Source: Bacteroidales bacterium
GTDB taxonomy: Bacteria > Bacteroidota > Bacteroidia > Bacteroidales > JALTDM01
Length of the DNA stretch: 10,766 nt
Direction: 5' to 3'
NCBI GenBank assembly: GCA_027074135.1
Contig: JALTDM010000107.1
Coordinates: 1 to 10,766, forward strand
Shown: piece by piece, positions 1 through 6,140 of the stretch
Numbering within the stretch: position 1 is the first letter of the stretch
How the letters are laid out: each line of letters starts with the position of its first letter
The notes under the pieces: generated by a model
What the model was told of the DNA's origin: nothing
What the model saw: the letters and a program-made list of their open reading frames with translations, nothing else
The model's database searches: none
Translations under genes and position numbers: made by a program

Positions 1-30
1 ACAAACACTATATGATGATTAGATTTATTA

Positions 31-38
31 TATTTTTG
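31..38 (+). promoter_or_regulatory. Bacteroidota -7 promoter box for the epimerase gene
   Basis: The bases read TATTTTTG, a match to the Bacteroidota sigma-factor -7 consensus TAnnTTTG. The ATG at 56 follows after 17 bases, so the mRNA leader should be only about ten bases long. The leader is A-rich and has no Shine-Dalgarno sequence, as is usual in this phylum. No clear TTG or TTTG -33 element is present at the expected distance in the 30 bases upstream, so the call rests on the -7 box and its similarity to the box before purD. Confidence 0.5.
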
Positions 39-55
39 TAAAAAAATAAAAAGAC

Positions 56-991
56 ATGAATGTACTTATAACAGGAGGTGCAGGATATATTGGAACAGAA
101 CTCTCCATTGCATTGGATAAATGTAAACAAGTTGATAAAATAATAATATACGATAATCTTGCCAGACGAAATTACAATCTCTTTTTACACTCCGGCATAA
201 AAAGGGGAAAAGTGAAATTTGTAGAAGGGGAACTTTTGGATAGCCGTAAGCTGAACAATATAATGAAAGAAGTGGATACGGTTGTACATCTTGGAGCAAG
301 AGTAGAATCACGCCTAATAAATGCCAGCCATCATTTGTACGAACAAATTAACAACTGGGGAACTGCAGAAACTGTATATGCCGCAGAACAAAACAAAAAT
401 GTAAAAAAATTTATTTATGCAAGCTCAATTGCAGTTTACGGAGACAGTAGCAAACCTATAAATAAGAAAATTGAGCCTTACCCACGAACATACTACGGGT
501 CGTCAAAATTGAGAGGCGAAAACCACGTTCGCCGATTATTTGACAAAATGGAAGCGGCAATATTAAGAATCGGCAATGTTTACGGTTACGGCACTTCTTT
601 CAGAAAAGACCCGGTAATAAACCTTTTTATGTTTGAATCAAGTTTTAAAGGACGCATAAGAATAAACGGAACGGGTTTGCAAAAAAGAGGATTCATTAGT
701 TTGGAAAAAACAGTAGATGTATTAAAGAATATGATTATAAACGAATTCAAGTCCGGGATTTATGACTTGGTAGAACACAACTTTGCAGTAATGGAGGTTG
801 TTGACTACATTAGAAATGAGGCTATTTATCCCGACATAGAAATGATTTTTGTAAATCAACACTTGAAGCTGAGAAACATAGAAGTAACACCTGATGAAGA
901 TATAAAACCTTACCTAACTGTAAAAAAAGACTTCTTAGATGAATTAAAAGGATTTAAAAGGAAACTGGAACTTTCGGACAGAAACGCTTAA
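56..991 (+). CDS. NAD-dependent epimerase/dehydratase (extended SDR, sugar-nucleotide type)
   Basis: This 311-residue cytosolic protein is an extended short-chain dehydrogenase/reductase. A Rossmann NAD-binding motif GGAGYIG lies at residues 7-13, with Asp33 (YDN) placed to bind the adenosine ribose and HLGA at 78-81. The catalytic set is Ser124 in YASSIAVYG, then Tyr147 and Lys151 in the YxxxK motif (YGSSK). RIGNVYG at 171-177 is the substrate-side motif of the WcaG/RfbB/GalE-like sugar-nucleotide enzymes. Members of this family epimerise, dehydrate or reduce nucleotide-activated sugars for surface polysaccharide. The sugar cannot be told from the sequence, and the protein is somewhat shorter than GalE (about 340 residues), so no gene symbol is given. 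It appears to be transcribed alone from the box at 31-38. The gene downstream is a tRNA on the opposite strand, so there is no polysaccharide cluster in view. The start ATG fits the promoter spacing and places the Rossmann motif right at the N-terminus. Confidence 0.87.
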   Translation: MNVLITGGAGYIGTELSIALDKCKQVDKIIIYDNLARRNYNLFLHSGIKRGKVKFVEGELLDSRKLNNIMKEVDTVVHLGARVESRLINASHHLYEQINNWGTAETVYAAEQNKNVKKFIYASSIAVYGDSSKPINKKIEPYPRTYYGSSKLRGENHVRRLFDKMEAAILRIGNVYGYGTSFRKDPVINLFMFESSFKGRIRINGTGLQKRGFISLEKTVDVLKNMIINEFKSGIYDLVEHNFAVMEVVDYIRNEAIYPDIEMIFVNQHLKLRNIEVTPDEDIKPYLTVKKDFLDELKGFKRKLELSDRNA

Positions 992-992
992 A

Positions 993-1028
993 TTCCAAAA
1001 AGAGAAAAATTAAGAATTATTTTTGGGA
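993..1028. terminator. weak hairpin between convergent epimerase and tRNA-Pro genes
   Basis: Bases 993-1001 (TTCCAAAAA) can pair with 1020-1028 (TTTTTGGGA, including one G-T wobble) around an 18-base loop. The hairpin lies directly after the epimerase stop and directly after the tRNA 3' end on the other strand, where a shared terminator would be expected. The stem is mostly A-T and no good T-run follows it on the plus strand, so this is a candidate only. Confidence 0.3.
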
Positions 1029-1033
1029 AAAAG

Positions 1034-1108
1034 TCGGGGTGAGTGGATTCGAACCACCGGCCCCACGCCCCCCAGACGTGTGCTCTAACCGGACTGAGCT
1101 ACACCCCG
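1034..1108 (-). tRNA. tRNA-Pro (anticodon GGG)
   Basis: Read on the minus strand, the 75 bases fold into a complete cloverleaf. The acceptor CGGGGTG pairs with CACCCCG, followed by discriminator A at 1034. Next come T8-A9, a D arm GCTC/GAGC with a 10-base loop, the anticodon stem CACGT/GCGTG with loop CTGGGGG, a 5-base variable region, and a T arm GGTGG/CCACT with loop TTCGAAT. The anticodon GGG occupies 1073-1071, with T33 before it and G37 after it, the position methylated to m1G37 in proline tRNAs. It reads CCC and CCU codons. CCA is not encoded (CTT follows), so it must be added by the CCA-adding enzyme. The gene converges on the epimerase and diverges from purD. Confidence 0.97.
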
Positions 1109-1122
1109 AACTAATTGCAGCA

Positions 1123-1130
1123 CAAAATTA
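1123..1130 (-). promoter_or_regulatory. -7 promoter box for tRNA-Pro
   Basis: On the minus strand these bases read TAATTTTG, matching TAnnTTTG. The tRNA 5' end follows after 14 bases, which leaves room for a short precursor leader to be removed by RNase P. I see no good -33 element at the usual spacing. Confidence 0.45.
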
Positions 1131-1163
1131 CATTTTTTTTACAATTCACATAAACTTTATAAT

Positions 1164-1171
1164 TATTTTTG
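1164..1171 (+). promoter_or_regulatory. -7 promoter box for the purD operon
   Basis: The bases read TATTTTTG (TAnnTTTG), followed by TAAAAAA, the same string as before the epimerase gene. The purD ATG begins 16 bases after the box, so the leader should be about ten bases with no Shine-Dalgarno sequence. There is no space for a purine riboswitch between this box and the start codon. The box would drive the five-gene run 1188-6129. No convincing -33 TTG is present. Confidence 0.5.
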
Positions 1172-1187
1172 TAAAAAACTTTTACTA

Positions 1188-2477
1188 ATGAATATCTTAC
1201 TAATAGGCAGTGGCGGTAGAGAACATGCAATTGCATGGAAATTAAAACAAAGCATCCATACAGATAAGTTATTTGTAACACAGGGGAATGCAGGAACAGA
1301 ACAAATTGCAGATAATATTTCGCTTAATATAAACAATCCACAACTTGTTAAAGAATTTGTCCACAACAATAATATCGAAATGATTATAGTTGGGCCGGAA
1401 GCACCTCTTGCCGACGGAATAAAAGATAAATTAAACGATATTATCCACAATATTCACTTTATAGGACCTTCGACAGAAGGTGCCCAACTTGAAAGTAGTA
1501 AAAGTTTTGCAAAAAAATTCATGGAAAAGTATAACATACCTACAGCGTCCCACCTTGATGTAACAAGAGAAAACATAAAAGAAGGTTATAATTTTATTGA
1601 CCAACAAAAACCACCTTATGTTTTAAAAGCTGACGGACTAGCCGCTGGCAAAGGAGTTATCATTACAGAATCCAAAGCCGAAGCATATACTACACTAGAT
1701 GAAATGGTAAAAGGTAAATTCGGCAAAGCAAGTTATAAGGTTGTAATCGAAGAATATTTGAAAGGAACAGAAGTTTCTGTTTTTGCATTGACTGATGGGA
1801 AAAATTATGTAATCTTACCTGAAGCTAAGGATTATAAGCGCATTTACGAAGGTGACAAAGGACCAAACACAGGTGGAATGGGAAACATCTCACCCGTGCC
1901 GTTTGCTACTGAAGAATTTATTAACAAAGTGGAAGAACGTATCATAAAACCGACGGTAAACGGACTAAACTCCGAAAACATCGACTACAAAGGTTTTATC
2001 TTTTTCGGTCTGATGAATGTAAACGGCAATCCTTATGTTATTGAATATAATGTAAGACTTGGTGACCCTGAAGCACAAACAATTTTACCCCTTATAGAGA
2101 ATGATTTTGTGGAACTGCTTGTTGCCACTTCCGAAGAAAGATTGGATACAGTGTCAATAATAAAGAGTAACCAAACTGCCGCTACTGTAATTTTGGCATC
2201 AGGCGGCTATCCCGAAAAATATCAAAAAGGAAAGATAATTACAGGTCTTGAAGATGTTGATGAAAGCATCGTATTCCATGCGGGAACTAAGACTGTCGAA
2301 AACGGTAATATTGTTACTGCAGGCGGACGTGTACTTGCTATAACATCTCTGGGGCGTAACATAATTGAAGCCGTAAATAAATCATACCGAAGTGCGGAAA
2401 AAATAAATTTTGAAGGGAAATATTACCGCAAAGACATAGGACAAGACTTGATTAAAATGATAGAACAAAATCAATAA
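1188..2477 (+). CDS. purD: phosphoribosylamine--glycine ligase (GAR synthetase)
   Basis: PurD joins glycine to 5-phosphoribosylamine with ATP to give glycinamide ribonucleotide, the second step of de novo purine synthesis in the cytosol. All family landmarks are present in 429 residues, the usual full length. They are the N-terminal GSGGREHA (7-14), the VGPEAPLA substrate loop (68-75), the ATP-grasp lysine and glycine-rich loop KADGLAAGKGV (147-157), NTGGMGNISP (227-236) and the metal-binding EYNVRLGDPEAQ (286-297). The N domain covers about 1-100, ATP-grasp about 101-295 and the C-terminal domain about 328-424. The ATG is supported by the promoter spacing and by MNILLIGSGG being the standard N-terminus. 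The stop overlaps the next start in TAATG, implying translational coupling. No other purine gene is in view. Confidence 0.98.
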   Translation: MNILLIGSGGREHAIAWKLKQSIHTDKLFVTQGNAGTEQIADNISLNINNPQLVKEFVHNNNIEMIIVGPEAPLADGIKDKLNDIIHNIHFIGPSTEGAQLESSKSFAKKFMEKYNIPTASHLDVTRENIKEGYNFIDQQKPPYVLKADGLAAGKGVIITESKAEAYTTLDEMVKGKFGKASYKVVIEEYLKGTEVSVFALTDGKNYVILPEAKDYKRIYEGDKGPNTGGMGNISPVPFATEEFINKVEERIIKPTVNGLNSENIDYKGFIFFGLMNVNGNPYVIEYNVRLGDPEAQTILPLIENDFVELLVATSEERLDTVSIIKSNQTAATVILASGGYPEKYQKGKIITGLEDVDESIVFHAGTKTVENGNIVTAGGRVLAITSLGRNIIEAVNKSYRSAEKINFEGKYYRKDIGQDLIKMIEQNQ

Positions 2478-2914
2478 TGCAGTTTGACGACAAAATTAAA
2501 TCATTCTTAAAAGAACACCATGTACTCACTTTAGCCACTTATGGCGGAAAATATCCATATTGTGCCAATTGTTTTTATGCTTACGACAACGAAAAAAATC
2601 ATTTTATCTGTTTGTCCGAAGAAAAAACCAAGCATATTAAGTATTTAACACATTCAAACAAAGTAGCATTAAGCGTTGTTTTAGAAACCGAAAAGGTAGG
2701 GAAAATTCAAGGAGCACAAATAAATGCCGTTATGCGCAAACCAAAAGACGATACGGAGTATAAATCGGCAAAAAAAAACTACTTAAAAAGGTTCCCTTAT
2801 GCAATACTGACAAATACCGATATTTGGATAATAGAGCCTTATTTCATAAAATATACCGATAACAGACTCGGGTTCGGCAAAAAAATAATTTGGGGGAATT
2901 TAGATGCAAAATAG
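2477..2914 (+). CDS. yhbP: YhbP/UPF0306-like FMN-binding split-barrel protein
   Basis: This 145-residue protein matches the remembered E. coli YhbP pattern along its length: HHVLTLAT near the start (14-21), CANCFY (29-34), EEKTKH (48-53), IQGAQINAVMR (77-87), KRFPYA (104-109) and the C-terminal YTDNRLGFGKKIIW (126-139). YhbP belongs to the pyridoxamine-5'-phosphate-oxidase-like split-barrel fold, whose members bind FMN or related flavins as dimers. The reaction of this subfamily is not known, and I do not infer PLP synthesis. There is no signal peptide, so it is cytosolic. The ATG overlaps the purD stop by one base and the 3' end overlaps the lipoprotein gene by 11 bases, so it is expressed within the operon. 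Confidence 0.85.
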   Translation: MQFDDKIKSFLKEHHVLTLATYGGKYPYCANCFYAYDNEKNHFICLSEEKTKHIKYLTHSNKVALSVVLETEKVGKIQGAQINAVMRKPKDDTEYKSAKKNYLKRFPYAILTNTDIWIIEPYFIKYTDNRLGFGKKIIWGNLDAK

Positions 2915-4562
2915 ACTAATAAAATTTACAGCAGTCGTTATCACTCTTTTTCTATATTCGTGTGCCAATATGGTACCTCCCTCAGGCGGGCCTAAGGATA
3001 CCACACCGCCGCAACCTATAAAAATGTCTCCACTACTCTATACAAAAAACTTCAAAGAAAAGGTTATCACAATCAAATTTAACGAATACATAGTACTGAA
3101 AAACATTTCCGATAACCTAATTGTATCACCACCTTCCGAAGAAAAGCCCAAAGTAAAGCTGAACGGGAAACAATTAAAAATCATTCTGCCCGACTCACTA
3201 CTGCCAAATACAACCTACATTCTGAATTTCGGCAATGCAATAGCAGATTTTACTGAAGGGAACATTTTGCACAATTTCAAATATATTTTTTCGACAGGCA
3301 GCCAAATAGATTCGTTGAAAATAAGTGGAAGTGTATCAAATGCTTTTTCACTCAAACCCGAAAAGTCTATAAAGGTACTACTCTACCCCGCAGGCAAAGA
3401 TTCCGCTTTTTACAACGAACTGCCACGTTATGTAACCACAACCGATAAAAACGGTAATTTTGAGTTTACAAATCTGAAAGCCGGCACATACTCAATTTAT
3501 GCACTGGACGATAAAAACAAAAATTACCGCTACGATATGCCTACCGAAAAAATAGGCTTCATTGATAAAGATATTTCCCCTTTTGCAAAAATTAAAACTG
3601 ACACAAGCGGAAAGAAAGAAACAGTTTTCGGACCTGACAGCATCAAAATTCTGACTTTCATCGAAGACAAAAACCTGAAAAATTTTGTAGCAAAGTACAA
3701 AAGGATTATGCCTGGGAAACTCGTTATTTTTTTTAACCGCCAGTCAAACAAAAAACCGATAATTAATCCCATCACCCAAATGAACTTCTTAACAAGCATT
3801 TCACCACATAACGACACAGTAACGATATGGATAACAGACACAAATGCAACAAAAAAAGATTCCCTTGTTTTTGCCGTTTCCTATTACGACAGAGACACAT
3901 TACACAATGACACATTGTATTTCAAGTGGTTTAACAAAAAATACAAACTGCCACAGCTGACTTTAAAACTAAAAGGCAATCCCAAAGTTTCACCATTCAA
4001 ACCAGTTATAATTTCAACCGGCATTCCGGTGAAATCGGCAGATACAACCAAAATAAAACTATTCATTCAAAAAGATACAGCATTTGTACCAATAAGCTAT
4101 AAAATTAAAGATTCACTAGAAAACATCTTTATTATTTTTGATAAAAAAGAAGATGAAAAATACAGGCTAATTATTGATTCTGCCGCCATTTACAGTATTT
4201 TCGGCAACACTAACGACAGCACAGCATTTAATTTTTCTGTGCAAAGCAAAGATTACTACGGCTCACTTAAAATTAAAACAACGAAAAAGCCAGCAAATAA
4301 CCTGATAATCCAACTAACGGATAAATCATTTAAGAAAATTATTAAAGAAACGACACTCCAACTGAATGACACAGCTGTAACATTTATCAATTTGCCTCCA
4401 AATGAATACGGATTGCGGATAATTTCCGACAAAAACGGTGACGGCAAATGGACTCCCGGTGATTTATCAAAAAAAATACTGCCCGAACCTGTTAAATACG
4501 AAAAAGGCATAAAAATAAAATCTTCTTGGGAAAACGAATTGGAAATATCTCTACCACAATGA
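2904..4562 (+). CDS. Ig-like domain lipoprotein, Bacteroidota type
   Basis: This 552-residue exported lipoprotein has a short hydrophobic signal (5-17) and a lipobox LYSC with the lipidated Cys at 20. The mature start PPSGGPKDTTPP (25-36) is typical of a widespread Bacteroidota lipoprotein family. Residues about 35-132 form an Ig-like domain of the Big_5/SbsA type (ITIKFNEYI, LPNTTYILNF, FSTGS). Then a transthyretin or Cna-B-like beta domain (about 138-215) carries FEFTNLKAGTYSIYALDD. A long beta-rich middle follows, and a second such domain sits at the C-terminus (about 452-552) with LPPNEYGLRIISDKNGDG. Both are followed by Asp/Asn-rich loops; the second (509-520) fits an EF-hand or dockerin-like calcium loop (D-x-N-x-D-G-x5-D). 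There are no acidic residues directly after the Cys, so surface display through a lipoprotein export signal is not supported. No enzyme motif is seen and the function is unknown. It overlaps yhbP by 11 bases and tadA by 4. Confidence 0.82.
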   Translation: MQNRLIKFTAVVITLFLYSCANMVPPSGGPKDTTPPQPIKMSPLLYTKNFKEKVITIKFNEYIVLKNISDNLIVSPPSEEKPKVKLNGKQLKIILPDSLLPNTTYILNFGNAIADFTEGNILHNFKYIFSTGSQIDSLKISGSVSNAFSLKPEKSIKVLLYPAGKDSAFYNELPRYVTTTDKNGNFEFTNLKAGTYSIYALDDKNKNYRYDMPTEKIGFIDKDISPFAKIKTDTSGKKETVFGPDSIKILTFIEDKNLKNFVAKYKRIMPGKLVIFFNRQSNKKPIINPITQMNFLTSISPHNDTVTIWITDTNATKKDSLVFAVSYYDRDTLHNDTLYFKWFNKKYKLPQLTLKLKGNPKVSPFKPVIISTGIPVKSADTTKIKLFIQKDTAFVPISYKIKDSLENIFIIFDKKEDEKYRLIIDSAAIYSIFGNTNDSTAFNFSVQSKDYYGSLKIKTTKKPANNLIIQLTDKSFKKIIKETTLQLNDTAVTFINLPPNEYGLRIISDKNGDGKWTPGDLSKKILPEPVKYEKGIKIKSSWENELEISLPQ

Positions 4563-4999
4563 TTTTTGATGACGAATATTATATGAAATTGGCGATAAAA
4601 GAAGCCCGCAAAGCCTACGAACTTGGCGAAGTACCCATTGGCGTCATAATAGTCTGCAACGGAAAAGTAATTGCCAAAGCCCACAACCAAACGGAAACTT
4701 TAAAAGATTCAACTGCACATGCAGAAATTATAGCAATCACTTCGGCAGAAAATTATTTGGGAAGCAAATATTTGGAAGATTGCACACTTTATGTTACAAT
4801 AGAGCCATGCGTAATGTGTGCGGGAGCAATCCATTGGTCGCACCTTAAACGGATTGTTTACGGAGCAAGCGATCCGAAAAAAGGTTATAAAAAATACTCT
4901 ATGGACATACTAAAAAATACAGAAGTTACATGCGGAATATTGGAAACGGAAGCAGAAACTCTTATGAAAAGATTTTTTGAAGAATTAAGGGAAAAATAA
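4559..4999 (+). CDS. tadA: tRNA-specific adenosine deaminase
   Basis: TadA deaminates the wobble A34 of tRNA-Arg(ACG) to inosine, letting one tRNA read several CGN codons. The zinc-dependent cytidine/deoxycytidylate deaminase signature is complete: HAE at 54-56 (His54 a zinc ligand, Glu56 the proton shuttle) and PCVMC at 83-87 (Cys84 and Cys87 zinc ligands), followed by GAIHWSHLKRIVYGASD, the TadA-type stretch. Also present are GEVPIGVIIV (23-32) and AHNQTE (41-46), the latter shaping the tRNA-binding pocket. I chose the ATG at 4559, which overlaps the lipoprotein stop in ATGA and gives 146 residues, a normal TadA length. The frame also has a TTG at 4526 inside the lipoprotein gene, but it adds nothing homologous. 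Confidence 0.96.
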   Translation: MIFDDEYYMKLAIKEARKAYELGEVPIGVIIVCNGKVIAKAHNQTETLKDSTAHAEIIAITSAENYLGSKYLEDCTLYVTIEPCVMCAGAIHWSHLKRIVYGASDPKKGYKKYSMDILKNTEVTCGILETEAETLMKRFFEELREK

Positions 5000-5007
5000 A
5001 TTACACT

Positions 5008-6129
5008 ATGAAAGCCATTATATTACTGACATTAACAATTTTTCTCAATTTTCTTTCATTCTCACAGGAAGATACAATTCTATATTCCTTTTTTGTAGCC
5101 GGCCACACTTATGGAGCCCCCGGAGTGAATAATGTAGGCTTTCATCCGCCTTTCAAACAACGGTTCGGTTATATACAAAGTAGACCGGAAATAAAATTCG
5201 GTGTTCTAACTGGAGATATTGTATCACCTAATCCTACGGCACAAGATTGGGATGAAATTGATGCGGATATTGATACTCTGGAATTACCCGTTTATTTTGC
5301 TGTAGGGAATCACGATATGGAAAACAGGGAACTATATGAAAGCAGATATGGAGATACATATTATTACTTCAAATACAAAAATGATCTTTTCATAATATTG
5401 GATCCAAATCTTGACGGATGGAATATATCGGGAGACCAATTGCAATTTTTAAAAGATGTTGTAAACGAAAACGCTTCTCAATGCGACAATATTTTTGTCT
5501 TTTTTCATCAAATATTGTGGCGTGAATCAGATAACCCTTTCAATTACATCCATTGGAATTCCGATGCAGGAAGAGCCGACACAATAAATTTTTGGTCGGA
5601 AGTAGAACCTATTTTCAGAGAATTAACAAACAATGTATTTATGTTTGCAGGAGATTTGGGAGCAAGTTGGGCAAGCAATGTAACATATGACCATTATGAC
5701 AATATAACACTAATTGCAACAGGAATGGGTGATGGAGAGGGTGATAATTTTATTGTGGTGAATGTTATGGCAAACAAAGATGTAGAATACGATTTAATAT
5801 GCCTTGGTGATACAGATTTATTTTGTATGGGAGACCTCACGGATTACTTGGTTGTAAGTGATTTATCTTCTGAAACAAATCAGCAAAGAAATAGTAGTAA
5901 TTTTTCAATTTCACCAAATCCCGCTCAAGATTTTATAACTATCACCAAAGATGAAACGGGTAACGCTTTAGTAAAAATTTTCAACATGCAGGGCATACAG
6001 GTTTTGAAAGATAATTTTAATGCGGAAAAAATTAAAACTATAAATATTTCCAATTTTACTCCCGGAATGTATTATCTAAAAATAAATAACAACAGACCAT
6101 ATAATTGTTTGAAGTTTATAAAACAATAA
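5008..6129 (+). CDS. T9SS-exported calcineurin-like phosphoesterase with atypical metal motifs
   Basis: This 373-residue protein starts with a Sec signal peptide, probably cut before Gln20 (FLSFS/QED). Residues about 23-285 look like a calcineurin-like metallophosphoesterase: LTGDIV (67-72, metal Asp70), GNHD (100-103, Asn101 and the catalytic His102) and FFHQ (165-168, metal His167). Two motifs are off-consensus. The first, normally D-x-H, reads AGHTYG with Ala31 where Asp belongs. The last, normally G-H-x-H, reads AGDLG (214-218). The C-terminal 75 residues or so form a type A T9SS sorting domain: SISPNPAQDFITI, VKIFNMQGIQVL and NFTPGMYYLKI. It should cross the outer membrane by T9SS and be anchored or released outside. 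The substrate is unknown; a phosphomonoester, phosphodiester or nucleotide is only a family-level guess. It starts 8 bases after tadA, so it is probably the last operon gene. Confidence 0.82.
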   Translation: MKAIILLTLTIFLNFLSFSQEDTILYSFFVAGHTYGAPGVNNVGFHPPFKQRFGYIQSRPEIKFGVLTGDIVSPNPTAQDWDEIDADIDTLELPVYFAVGNHDMENRELYESRYGDTYYYFKYKNDLFIILDPNLDGWNISGDQLQFLKDVVNENASQCDNIFVFFHQILWRESDNPFNYIHWNSDAGRADTINFWSEVEPIFRELTNNVFMFAGDLGASWASNVTYDHYDNITLIATGMGDGEGDNFIVVNVMANKDVEYDLICLGDTDLFCMGDLTDYLVVSDLSSETNQQRNSSNFSISPNPAQDFITITKDETGNALVKIFNMQGIQVLKDNFNAEKIKTINISNFTPGMYYLKINNNRPYNCLKFIKQ

Positions 6130-6140
6130 ATTTGTTTATT
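6125..6140. terminator. A/T-only hairpin spanning both convergent stop codons
   Basis: AATAAA (6125-6130) can pair with TTTATT (6135-6140) around a TTTG loop. The plus-strand TAA of the phosphoesterase and the minus-strand TAA of the SPOR protein both lie in the stem. The position suits a bidirectional terminator, but a six-pair A-T stem is weak and may be chance in DNA this AT-rich. Confidence 0.22.

Noticed and set aside
1109..1187. Purine (PurR-like or riboswitch) control element before purD
   Set aside because: The gap is largely filled by the two -7 boxes and A/T runs. No aptamer-like pairing or palindromic operator is visible, and only about ten bases of leader would remain.
1163..1450. 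Minus-strand reading frame over the start of purD
   Set aside because: It is a shadow of the certain purD gene with no recognisable protein features. The minus-strand frames at 66-311, 3530-3841, 3884-4066 and 4256-4690 are rejected for the same reason.
4526..4558. N-terminal extension of tadA from a TTG codon
   Set aside because: It would add 11 residues unlike the TadA N-terminus, read inside the lipoprotein gene. The ATG at 4559 overlaps the upstream stop in ATGA and gives a normal TadA length.
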